DNA of 32,902 nucleotides from a virus. Made by a program: the position numbers and the translations under genes. Every line of letters begins with the position of its first letter. Positions within the stretch are counted from its first letter, which is position 1. The notes beneath the pieces are model-generated. The model searched no databases. It was given only the letters and a program-made list of their open reading frames with translations, and was not told where the DNA came from. Location of the stretch: the IMG/VR virus record IMGVR_UViG_3300010430_000306, positions 1 to 32,902 of that record; one strand, given 5' to 3'. Positions 8,128 through 15,386 of the stretch are shown piece after piece.

Positions 8128-9644
8128 CGAACTCCACCATTTATTACGGCCAGCAGTCTAACAATCGACTGCCTCAGAGAGCTTTCCAGTCTAAGCTTTA
8201 ACACAACCGCCTTTCTGAATATGCCCGGATTGATGAACCTTACTCGCTGGCTTTCACTTGTTACTGATATGGTTCTTTCTGTTCCGTAAGTCTCGCCGTA
8301 GTCCTGAGAGAGACTTAAGTGAACATCACCAGCCCCTGACGTTTCCGGCTCCACTTGAGATAATCTCATGGTCATGTTGTTTGAATTGAATGGCGCACTA
8401 ACCATAAACCGGCTAACGTCTTCACCCCACTCCTGACCTGTATCCTGTTTTGGGTTGCTGATCTGGAATGTAATATCAGAGCCATCGACGACAATTTGAT
8501 TGCCAATGAAGAACTCGTTGTTGAATGCCTCACCAAATCCAATAACAGACCAACGACCGTCATCTGTAGACATTTCAAACCAGCGCCCATCGGTGATGTT
8601 GTAGCAGAAAGTTACACCAGCAACACTAACACTAAGAATATCCCGGCCAGCATCACGATAGCCGAACAGCTTACACTCCTTAAGAGCGCTTAGGTAATCA
8701 AGGCTGGCTATCTGCTCTGTCAATTCATACTCAACAGCAGGCGTTGAAATCTTACCAGCCCCAACACGGAATACACCGTACCCGCCGCCTTCAACCTTAC
8801 CCAGAGTATAAAGAATCCCGCCTATTTCGCACTTCGCATGAGGCCCAACACATCCAATACCTTGAGTCGCAGAACGCTGCCAGCTGAATGGTGTGGTGGT
8901 GCTTGTGGTGATAGTGAACAGATAGGCGTTGTTCTCGTCAAAGACCCATACAGAGCCGTTTAGGTTATGAATACCTGTCAGTCTACTAACCGCTGCGTCA
9001 GGGCTGAAAAACTGGGTGGCCTTTGGTAATGAGTCGCCAATATCAGTGTAGTAGACTCTGAACCTGTCAGACCCTGTATCGTCGTAACTTACCCACAAAT
9101 ACCGACCACCCGCAAAAGTGACGTCATGGAACTTAGAGCCTAAAGGGAATTCAGAAGCCACGTTAATTGCCGACACAGAGGTTCCCGGGTATTGAACTTC
9201 AGCATACGAACCGCCGGCAACGCTATATGCTGGGGAGCAAATGATAATAGAGTCTTGCGACTCAGCTATCCGGGCATGGCCAAAACCATCAGCAAAGCTT
9301 AGGCGGGTAGGTTTTCCTGAATCATCCGTGACGAACATCAAATCATTATCGTAAGGAACCATTACGGCAGGGCCACCGGATGCTGTAGCTGTGGCATTTG
9401 GAGAAACTGATACAGGTGTTATTTGGCTTGTTATCTCACCACTAGCGGTAGAGGAATAGTTCTGCGTAGCTGTAGCACTTGCCGCTGCTACAGGCCCGAT
9501 ATTGGTCAATCCAGATGGACACTCAAGCATATTCTGAGAAAGGCTACCGGAAGGCTCGTTAATCGGTATCAGGTTTACGCAGCGCCGACGGCTGTTCTTT
9601 GGTGTCGTTGACTCATAAAAACCGTTGAGCGGTAAATCCTGCAT
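8124..9644 (-). CDS. Tail hub protein, P22 gp10-like
   Basis: 506 aa, almost entirely beta structure, with a start MQDLPLNGFYES followed by CVNLIPINEP and CPSGLT. That N-terminal pattern is characteristic of the 'packaged DNA stabilization' family of P22 gp10, which forms the tail hub below gp4 and holds the DNA in the head. Length agrees with the family (about 470-500 aa). It lies downstream of gp4 and upstream of gp7, as in P22, though several small genes are inserted before it. Confidence 0.75.
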   Translation of the reverse strand: MQDLPLNGFYESTTPKNSRRRCVNLIPINEPSGSLSQNMLECPSGLTNIGPVAAASATATQNYSSTASGEITSQITPVSVSPNATATASGGPAVMVPYDNDLMFVTDDSGKPTRLSFADGFGHARIAESQDSIIICSPAYSVAGGSYAEVQYPGTSVSAINVASEFPLGSKFHDVTFAGGRYLWVSYDDTGSDRFRVYYTDIGDSLPKATQFFSPDAAVSRLTGIHNLNGSVWVFDENNAYLFTITTSTTTPFSWQRSATQGIGCVGPHAKCEIGGILYTLGKVEGGGYGVFRVGAGKISTPAVEYELTEQIASLDYLSALKECKLFGYRDAGRDILSVSVAGVTFCYNITDGRWFEMSTDDGRWSVIGFGEAFNNEFFIGNQIVVDGSDITFQISNPKQDTGQEWGEDVSRFMVSAPFNSNNMTMRLSQVEPETSGAGDVHLSLSQDYGETYGTERTISVTSESQRVRFINPGIFRKAVVLKLRLESSLRQSIVRLLAVINGGVR

Positions 9645-9645
9645 T

Positions 9646-9879
9646 TCAGTTTCTCTCCAATTGCGACTGGCATATCTTCAGCTGCTCTTGATACATGGCG
9701 ACTTGTTCAGTAAACCGCTTCTCTTGCTTCTCTAAACGCTCGTCGTACATCTCACGCTCCCGGCTAAGCTGCCCTTTTACTTGGAGCACAATAGTGGCTG
9801 TAGCGAACGACCATCCAGCTGCACAACCCGCCCCGAGAGCTAACAGCACGTCACTGTTTGCCGTTGCTATGTCTATCAT
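9646..9879 (-). CDS. Membrane-anchored coiled-coil protein, 77 aa
   Basis: One membrane segment (about residues 11-33, LLALGAGCAAGWSFATATIVL) is followed by a charged coiled coil to the end (QLSREREMYDERLEKQEKRF). The layout resembles a short inner-membrane spanin (Rz) or a membrane anchor, but no Rz1 partner was seen. It overlaps the three-segment membrane protein upstream by 29 bp, so the pair probably works together. Confidence 0.6.
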   Translation of the reverse strand: MIDIATANSDVLLALGAGCAAGWSFATATIVLQVKGQLSREREMYDERLEKQEKRFTEQVAMYQEQLKICQSQLERN

Positions 9880-10141
9880 TGTTTATGCCGTCCATAGTTA
9901 CTCTGGCCTGATTTGTTATTACAAAAACCAACATGCACCCGATTATCACCCAGTCTACAACTATGTGAGCAATTTCGGGAACATCAATAATCATTCCCAC
10001 AATCACATCTATTCCGAACAATCCGAAAATCACGGCTTTAAGCCCGAATGCAATCATGGTTCGACCATCCGCCGAAAAACACGCTATCAGAAACTGAAAC
10101 CCGGCTATAACGCACAATGTCGCGGTGATAATTTCAATCAT
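9851..10141 (-). CDS. Three-segment membrane protein, holin-like
   Basis: 96 aa with hydrophobic stretches near 4-21, 30-52 and 58-78 and a charged C-terminus (NNDRHSNGKQ). Size and three-segment topology fit a class I holin. It sits inside the tail gene cluster rather than a lysis cassette, next to a spanin-like coiled-coil protein. A second holin candidate is at 19652-19888, so its role is open. Confidence 0.55.
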   Translation of the reverse strand: MIEIITATLCVIAGFQFLIACFSADGRTMIAFGLKAVIFGLFGIDVIVGMIIDVPEIAHIVVDWVIIGCMLVFVITNQARVTMDGINNDRHSNGKQ

Positions 10142-10491
10142 AAGTACCTCATCAGTAAGCGCACCTCAATCCCTGCGCCAGCGGCAATAATAGGGCTAAA
10201 CAGAACCCCTAATATCGGAACGGAAAAATTAAACAGCGACGCTCTAACCGAAACACTGGCAAGCGTTTCTGACATCACATCGCATCGAATCACTTCACTC
10301 AAGGTAGTGGCGGTATGATTAATCACAGAAGCCGAAGTTGATACAATCTCCTCCGGGTCAATGTTTGATAAATCAAAAACCACTTCACCGTCAGAGTCTG
10401 TCACACCGTCAAGGATAGCGATTCTGACCCCGGATTTCACTCCGTCATCAGTATCAACACTCCCTGTCACCTCGCTAACCCATACGCTCAT
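10138..10491 (-). CDS. Hypothetical virion protein, 117 aa
   Basis: Starts MSVWVSEVTGSVDTDDGVKS with a beta-rich first half; the C-terminal 35 residues are hydrophobic (FSVPILGVLFSPIIAAGAGI), possibly one membrane segment. ATGA overlaps link it to the genes on both sides. Unknown function; a decoration or tail-cluster accessory is possible from position only. Confidence 0.5.
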   Translation of the reverse strand: MSVWVSEVTGSVDTDDGVKSGVRIAILDGVTDSDGEVVFDLSNIDPEEIVSTSASVINHTATTLSEVIRCDVMSETLASVSVRASLFNFSVPILGVLFSPIIAAGAGIEVRLLMRYL

Positions 10492-10811
10492 TTTGAGACG
10501 ACCTCCAGCGTTATCTCGTTACCATTTTCTGATACAGCCCTAACCGCTGTAACAACCGATAAAATACCGTCGTGTGTGTTTTTCCTCACACGACCCTTTG
10601 GCCATCGTTGCCACTCCGCATTGCCAGAGTTTATGTCAGATTTGCCAGATACTGTGTATTCAACGTAAGCCCTACTATCACAATAAATCGCCACGGTTGT
10701 GCTAATAGATTCAGGCCGCAAAAAAATTACGTCAGATGTCCCAGTGGTCGTTGTAGACGCTCGAAAATAGCCAAACTCATCTTGGTTTTCTTGACGCTCT
10801 AACTTAATCAT
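10488..10811 (-). CDS. Hypothetical virion protein, 107 aa
   Basis: Starts MIKLERQENQDEFGYFRAST; predicted to be mostly beta strands with no membrane part. It overlaps its upstream neighbour by 8 bp and its downstream one by 4 bp. Small beta proteins at this place in podoviruses are often head-decoration or tail-fibre-attachment proteins. No family recognised. Confidence 0.55.
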   Translation of the reverse strand: MIKLERQENQDEFGYFRASTTTTGTSDVIFLRPESISTTVAIYCDSRAYVEYTVSGKSDINSGNAEWQRWPKGRVRKNTHDGILSVVTAVRAVSENGNEITLEVVSK

Positions 10812-11409
10812 TGAAACGCTCCTCCCATTTCAGAATGTATTGACCACGCACGTCGTTCGCGCCGCCCAGCGGATTCATTACGATATAGAACGACACCCCG
10901 CCGCCAACACCTACCCTATCCTCGTCCGCTTGATACGCCGATGCCGCCTGATTGATATTTCCCTGCGACACCACCAGTCCTAACGCCGTTGGGAGAACCG
11001 TCGCATCTGGGGTGAAAATACCAACGCCCGTAGCGCGCTGAATCGTGACGCCGGTTGTTGGCACAGGATCAACGTCAGGATTGGGTATTGTGGATACCGG
11101 GCCGATTAAACCAGAGTCTTCCAGCGTCCCGCTAAAAGTGTGCGTCCCCGTGTCTGGGTAAGCTAAATACTCTCTACCGCCGGTAAACAAATTTAATTCA
11201 CGCTTGAATAGCACGAGAGGGTTAGTCAGCGTTATGTAGTAGACGATTTGCTGGTTTGATGGAATATCAATGAGTCGGTCTAGGTACTGGAACTGCTCTA
11301 ACGCTTCAAAGCTAGTCTGTTGAGAGTCCACGGCGATACGGCGAACTCCTTCCGTGCCGCTAGTGAAAAGGTCGCTCGGCAGTCCGTTTTGTGAAATAAA
11401 ACCGCTCAT
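10804..11409 (-). CDS. Hypothetical structural protein, 201 aa
   Basis: Begins MSGFISQNGLPSDLFTSGTE and contains ALEQFQYLDRLIDIPSNQQI and GTHTFSGTL. Composition (Ser, Thr, Gly, Val) suggests a beta-sandwich virion protein. Overlap by 4 bp with the upstream gene. It lies between the gp4-like and gp10-like genes, where extra head or tail decoration genes are common. Function not recognised. Confidence 0.55.
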   Translation of the reverse strand: MSGFISQNGLPSDLFTSGTEGVRRIAVDSQQTSFEALEQFQYLDRLIDIPSNQQIVYYITLTNPLVLFKRELNLFTGGREYLAYPDTGTHTFSGTLEDSGLIGPVSTIPNPDVDPVPTTGVTIQRATGVGIFTPDATVLPTALGLVVSQGNINQAASAYQADEDRVGVGGGVSFYIVMNPLGGANDVRGQYILKWEERFND

Positions 11410-11780
11410 GACTTATCCCTCTGCACTACCCAAGCTCTTGCATACAATCCAGAATCAACGCCGTCGAAAACGATTGTAGCGCCTTCTACAGACTGCTTAC
11501 TGATTGGGGTAGGCCTGCTTGAGTCATTGACAGATCCAGCATTGAAAGAGCCATTACCAACAGAACCTACGTTGTCACCGTTACTCGTCGTGATGGTTAT
11601 AGTTCCGGTAGTAGGGTCTGTCTTGGTCTGAACGTCAGCGCCATCATACACAACGACATAAAACTCGCTCGTTCCGTAGTCGTAATCCAATCCCTCAGCG
11701 GTGAATGAATCCACTCCGCCCGTCAAAGGAAGCACAGAAGAGCCGTTGCCGTTAATCTTGAATCTTGTCTTAGCTGCCAT
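11406..11780 (-). CDS. Ig-like virion decoration protein candidate
   Basis: 124 aa, starting MAAKTRFKINGNGSSVLPLT. The short Thr/Gly/Asp-rich strands (TGTITITTSNGDNVG) resemble immunoglobulin-like or head-fibre decoration proteins of phages. Its ATG follows the TAA of the gp4-like gene directly. No catalytic motif. Assignment is by composition and position. Confidence 0.5.
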   Translation of the reverse strand: MAAKTRFKINGNGSSVLPLTGGVDSFTAEGLDYDYGTSEFYVVVYDGADVQTKTDPTTGTITITTSNGDNVGSVGNGSFNAGSVNDSSRPTPISKQSVEGATIVFDGVDSGLYARAWVVQRDKS

Positions 11781-12272
11781 TTAATCCACCAAATAAGAGC
11801 CGTTATAAACCAAGTAAGCGCCATCATAAACCAGTGCGCCGTCAATCACCCTTACAACCCGGTCGCCATTATAGTAACGGTCACGGTCATAATGGTTCCG
11901 TTTAGTGTTCCCAGAACCACGAGGCATACGCTTAGGCTTAACCCAGTTCATAGGAATGTTGGTGTACTTGGTCAGGGTCTGCATACCTGCGCTTGCGTGC
12001 TTCGCTAGGATAGGAGTTACAGGTATTGCAATACTCTCAGCCTGACGCATTGCAAAAAGAGCTATGACGGCCTCTGATAGGTTTCTAGGGAGACCAGAGT
12101 CGTCATCAAGCGTTGAATCGTCATGATAACCAAGCGGGCCGATATTCTCTTCAAAGCCCCAGACCATGTTTTGAAAATCAATTAGCGCATCATCAAGAAC
12201 CGTAGACTCTACATCAGTGCCGTAGCCAATCTTGCGAAATGCAGCGGTTATCAGTTCTCGATTAGTAGCCAT
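11781..12272 (-). CDS. Tail accessory factor, P22 gp4-like
   Basis: 163 aa. The start NRELITAAFRKIGYG and the later LSEAVIALFAMRQAESI are the helical core of the P22 gp4 family, which binds under the portal and is the first protein of the tail machine. Length matches P22 gp4 (166 aa). The last 20 residues repeat a small unit, (A)LVYDGAYLVYNGSYLVD, a low-complexity end not expected in the family. TAATG coupling with the upstream EF-hand gene. Confidence 0.75.
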   Translation of the reverse strand: MATNRELITAAFRKIGYGTDVESTVLDDALIDFQNMVWGFEENIGPLGYHDDSTLDDDSGLPRNLSEAVIALFAMRQAESIAIPVTPILAKHASAGMQTLTKYTNIPMNWVKPKRMPRGSGNTKRNHYDRDRYYNGDRVVRVIDGALVYDGAYLVYNGSYLVD

Positions 12273-12544
12273 TAGTTAATTCCCAATTCAGCCTTCAGCG
12301 TCTTAATACGCTTCTTTTCCCATCCGTCAATGCCTGCATCTTTAGCGGCCTGACGAATTTCATCTGTAGATAGTTTACCAGATTCATTAGTGTCTGCTTC
12401 ATCAATCTTATCGGCTTTCAGGATGTCCCAAGGATTACCCCAGCCGTCCGCCTTGTAAGCTTCGACCTCATCATCAGGGACATTGATAGCATCAACCATG
12501 ATGCCTTGAAATTTATGCTGAGTGCCTTTTCGATAGAGCTTCAT
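12272..12544 (-). CDS. Small head protein with EF-hand-like loop
   Basis: 90 aa, first gene after the coat protein. Residues 51-62 (DTNESGKLSTDE) fit the 12-residue calcium-binding EF-hand loop: Asp at 1, Asn at 3, Ser at 5, Gly at 6, hydrophobic at 8 and Glu at 12. The flanking sequence is helical. The C-terminus (WEKKRIKTLKAELGI) looks like a short SAP/HeH-type helix pair. Possibly a head-completion or capsid-stabilising protein; this is inferred from place and motif only. Confidence 0.6.
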   Translation of the reverse strand: MKLYRKGTQHKFQGIMVDAINVPDDEVEAYKADGWGNPWDILKADKIDEADTNESGKLSTDEIRQAAKDAGIDGWEKKRIKTLKAELGIN

Positions 12545-12561
12545 AGTTACTCCAAAAGAAC

Positions 12562-12577
12562 GGGGGCCGAAGCCCCC
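12562..12577 (-). terminator. UUCG hairpin after coat gene
   Basis: On the minus strand the transcript forms GGGGGC-TTCG-GCCCCC seven bases after the coat stop. Only a weak T run follows (GTTCTTTT), so it may be a partial terminator or an RNA-stabilising hairpin that lets coat protein be made in excess over the downstream genes. Confidence 0.65.
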
Positions 12578-12583
12578 TTATTG

Positions 12584-13864
12584 TCACGAGATGGTGAACA
12601 TACCGTTGCGGCTTGGGTCGCGGTTGGTCAGGCCATACCAAGTGAACAGACGCACCTTCAGAGAAAGCGTGTCAATATCACCGTCATAGGCCATAACAAC
12701 GCGAGTACCAGAAGACAGTGTTGCTGTCTCGTACTTCATGCCGCCAAGGTCGCCCCACGAGCTTACGCCAGAATCTGCATTCAGGATTTCGACAGAGTCA
12801 TTAACCCAGAAAGCATTACCGCGCTTGCTTGCGTCGATGTTCTTACGAACAATCGCTGTACCACTGGTGATCTGAGTATCAATGTTTGCATACGCCAGCT
12901 CAGCAGCATCCAGAGCGCCATCATCCAGAGCGATAGGCTTGGGATAAACCTTAATGTTGTTGCTGGTAATCTCAACAATCTTAAAGGTCATCGGTTCGCC
13001 TGTCGGGTTCTTGTCGGCAAGGCCCAGAGCATTTACACCAGTAAATTCAACCCAATCGCCTTCTTCAAAGCCAGAAGCGTCAACAAGGGCGATGTCGTCA
13101 GAGATACGGTAGTCAACCGGAACCACTTCACCAGCAACCGTCTTATTGGCTACAGGAGCCTGAGACACATCAGCAGCAACAGTGGTTGACGGAGACGCCG
13201 CACCAGTAATCGCCGGAATGAACGAACACTCATACAGGTTAGAACCTGCGGTGTTGTATGCAATCATGCCGTTCTTGTAAACGGTTTCAGGCATACCATT
13301 CATGTTTGAGCGATTGGCAATGTCGGAGCTGATCAGCTGAGCGTCACGGTCATTCAGGAAGATTGAAATACCCGCTTCAGTTGCCAGCTGGCGTTCGTTG
13401 AAGATGGTGTCAACGGTCTTGATGGCATCATAGCCAGTGTTGCCCGCAGTACCATCAACGGTAGCGTCAAAGAAAACAGAGCCGGTGTTCTTAACCAGAT
13501 TCGCAATCTGACTGTTTTGCTTAGACATCAGGCGCTTCAGTGCGGTCTGTGTCCAGTCATTCAGATAACGCTGGTCGCGAAGGTCATCCGCTCGTGGATT
13601 GGTGCCGGAGTTCTGAGGAGTGCCCAGACGCGCCGGGTAGGTCAGGTCGATAATGTCGGCATAGTTGCCAGTAGCATCCCAGCCTTCAAACGTGTTTGCT
13701 TGCTGCTCTACGCGACGCCAAATCTGGTTAGAGGCGTTTTGCAGGTCTGCACCTGAAACATCCTCCTTGCGCGCAAGAACACCCATGAGCATCTGCTCTT
13801 CGATTTGGTCAATAGCATTATTCAATGCCACTTTGACCGCTTTTGCTGTACTTACTGAACTCAT
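12584..13864 (-). CDS. Major capsid (coat) protein, P22 gp5-like
   Basis: 426 aa, very close to the 430 aa of P22 coat protein. The N-terminal third has the order of features of that family: helical N-arm, WRRVEQQANTFEGWD, a TYPARLGTPQNSGTN region and RADDLRDQRYLNDW. The HK97-type fold with an inserted domain is expected. It follows scaffold with only 16 bases between, as in P22, and a stable hairpin follows its stop. Confident from pattern and place. Confidence 0.9.
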   Translation of the reverse strand: MSSVSTAKAVKVALNNAIDQIEEQMLMGVLARKEDVSGADLQNASNQIWRRVEQQANTFEGWDATGNYADIIDLTYPARLGTPQNSGTNPRADDLRDQRYLNDWTQTALKRLMSKQNSQIANLVKNTGSVFFDATVDGTAGNTGYDAIKTVDTIFNERQLATEAGISIFLNDRDAQLISSDIANRSNMNGMPETVYKNGMIAYNTAGSNLYECSFIPAITGAASPSTTVAADVSQAPVANKTVAGEVVPVDYRISDDIALVDASGFEEGDWVEFTGVNALGLADKNPTGEPMTFKIVEITSNNIKVYPKPIALDDGALDAAELAYANIDTQITSGTAIVRKNIDASKRGNAFWVNDSVEILNADSGVSSWGDLGGMKYETATLSSGTRVVMAYDGDIDTLSLKVRLFTWYGLTNRDPSRNGMFTIS

Positions 13865-13880
13865 AATGAGTACCTCTTAA

Positions 13881-14861
13881 TCAGGAATATTCGCTGACGC
13901 TAATTTTCCGCCCTAGACTTCGTTCAAGTTCAGCTTTCTTCTGCCTGAACTCAGTTGTAGACATCGTTTCAAACGCCTTTTTTAGTTGAGCGATACCAGT
14001 ATTGGTACTTCCCACAGGTGAGCCACCTTCAAGGGCTGTATCCGCTTCTGGCTTTGCTTTCTGCTTCTTGCGAATCTGAAGCTTTCGATAACCGAGTGAG
14101 TACACCTCACGCTGCGCCTGCTCAGGTGGTAGCGATTGGATACGCTTTGCCTCATCTGGATTCTTGCCCAGATAATTAACCACTGCCGCCGCTTCACGCG
14201 AATCGTCGCCAAACATACCAGCGACAATAACGGAGCCATTCGGGATGACAGCATTCAAAGCATCTTCAGCAGAGTCAAAGTCTTTAATTCCAATCTCAGC
14301 CGCCGACTTAACGACCGCTTTAACTGCCTTTACTCTGGCCTGCTCAGCTTCAATGAATTGCTGACGCCGCTTGACCTCGTTGGTCTGCGATACAGTTCTG
14401 GCATTCTGCGCGTCATACAGCCACTTTTGCTGTGCTGCCATGAAGGCCGCTTGTGCCTTGGTTGTATCGTATCCGTACTTTTCCAAAGCCTTGTCAGAGA
14501 AAAAATCCTCATAACTTGGCTGCTCTGGAAGTTCTGGCTCTACACTTAGCTGCTCTTTAAGTTCTTCGGGGATTTCTCCACGCTGAACCGCTTCAAGTCT
14601 GCGCTCTAATTCATCTGCTTTGCGCTTGGCTTCTCTAGCCTCAATGCGCTGCTTCGCAAATGCCTTATTGCGCTTCGCATCCGGTGACGGTTCCGGTTCT
14701 TGCTCGACAATCTCATACTCAGAATCGTCATCCTCAGCTTCTTCAGATTCAGCCGCCACAGCTTCCTCTGGTTCCACTTCATCCGCTTCGGTTGTGGCTT
14801 CCTCAACGGCTTCAAACTCTTCTTCAATGGTTTCGTCTTGCATCACGTCTTTATCGCTCAT
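13881..14861 (-). CDS. Scaffold protein
   Basis: 326 aa from the ATG at 14861, which has AGGAG five bases upstream; an upstream TTG in the same frame (14933) lacks a ribosome site. The N-terminal 70 residues are very acidic (runs of Glu and Asp), the middle is a charged coiled coil (AKRNKAFAKQRIEAREAKRK), and the C-terminus is short and basic (ELERSLGRKISVSEYS). Acidic, helical and ending in a basic coat-binding tip is the plan of P22-type scaffolds, which guide coat assembly and then leave. It lies between portal and coat. Confidence 0.8.
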   Translation of the reverse strand: MSDKDVMQDETIEEEFEAVEEATTEADEVEPEEAVAAESEEAEDDDSEYEIVEQEPEPSPDAKRNKAFAKQRIEAREAKRKADELERRLEAVQRGEIPEELKEQLSVEPELPEQPSYEDFFSDKALEKYGYDTTKAQAAFMAAQQKWLYDAQNARTVSQTNEVKRRQQFIEAEQARVKAVKAVVKSAAEIGIKDFDSAEDALNAVIPNGSVIVAGMFGDDSREAAAVVNYLGKNPDEAKRIQSLPPEQAQREVYSLGYRKLQIRKKQKAKPEADTALEGGSPVGSTNTGIAQLKKAFETMSTTEFRQKKAELERSLGRKISVSEYS

Positions 14862-14921
14862 GCTAACTCCTGCATGGTAGGGAAAGGTACTCGGCATATA
14901 CCCGCCGGGAGGTTGTAGGTA

Positions 14922-14950
14922 ATTATGCGCCAATGTTACTTGATACGCAA
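14922..14950 (-). promoter_or_regulatory. Possible promoter for scaffold and coat
   Basis: On the minus strand TTGCGT (14945-14950), 17 bases, then CATAAT (14922-14927), followed by the scaffold gene. The -10 is good and the -35 weak. It would be back-to-back with the plus-strand moron promoter, giving the capsid genes their own start behind the inserted gene. Prediction by eye. Confidence 0.35.
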
Positions 14951-14971
14951 CAAATCGCTTGACACGTTATT

Positions 14972-15016
14972 TTGGCGCAAATTGTCGATGATTATTCCAG
15001 AGGTAAAAGGTAGCCT
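14972..15016 (+). promoter_or_regulatory. Phage-specific promoter, divergent copy (moron)
   Basis: TTGGCGCAAATTGTCGAT (14972-14989), 21 bases, then TAGCCT (15011-15016). It keeps TTGGCGC and TGTC at the same spacing as the other copies but differs in the last three bases and has a poor -10. The next gene on this strand starts at 15086. The match in both parts and in the 21-base gap makes chance less likely, but this is the weakest listed copy. Confidence 0.5.
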
Positions 15017-15085
15017 AACAGATAAGTTCAGTTTTAGAGATTGTGTTATGTGCAGCGATTACGAAAAATCAACAAGGGTTCCAAA

Positions 15086-15376
15086 ATGTACACAATAGCG
15101 GCGAATTACATAGGAAGTCACAAAAGAATAAGACACGGTTGCAAGGTTTACCTAGTCGGCGGCAGCAATGGCGATGGATGGGTGAGCAGGAAATTCCTAG
15201 TACGATTCAGGGATGGTAGTACTAATGTCATGTGGATTGACACATCAAAAGTAGACAACTTACGTCCAGCATTTGCTCCCAATCATGTACATAAAATGTT
15301 TGATGAGGGTTTTGGCTTGTCAAAGGAAGAAGCTACAGAGCTTTGCAATACTATTAATAAAAACGTAAGCGGCTAG
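15086..15376 (+). CDS. Plus-strand moron-like gene, 96 aa
   Basis: A lone plus-strand gene between portal and scaffold, where P22 has none. ATG 15086 is preceded by AAGGG with a seven-base gap, better than the in-frame TTG at 15041. The protein (MYTIAANYIGSHKRIRHGCK, then FLVRFRDGSTNVMWID) is small and basic, with no membrane part or family recognised. It has its own promoter-like element upstream, and its stop overlaps the portal stop in a hairpin. Layout is that of a moron: an added gene with its own signals, often affecting the host. Confidence 0.7.
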   Translation: MYTIAANYIGSHKRIRHGCKVYLVGGSNGDGWVSRKFLVRFRDGSTNVMWIDTSKVDNLRPAFAPNHVHKMFDEGFGLSKEEATELCNTINKNVSG

Positions 15377-15386
15377 TTCAGCCGCT
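15368..15386 (-). terminator. Hairpin at convergent gene ends
   Basis: AGCGGCT (15368-15374) pairs with AGCCGCT (15380-15386). Both the moron stop and the portal stop lie in this hairpin. On the minus strand it is followed by TACGTTTTTATT, so termination behind portal, or partial termination, is possible; on the plus strand no T run follows. Confidence 0.5.

Noticed and set aside
9695-10318. 207-aa plus-strand open frame
   Set aside because: It runs opposite to four well-coupled minus-strand genes, has no ribosome site and odd composition; a shadow frame.
12506-13189. 227-aa plus-strand open frame against the coat gene
   Set aside because: Antisense to a confident coat protein gene; shadow frame produced by codon bias.
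15048-15098. 16-codon upstream frame before the moron
   Set aside because: No ribosome site in front and it overlaps the moron start in another frame; could matter but is not supported.
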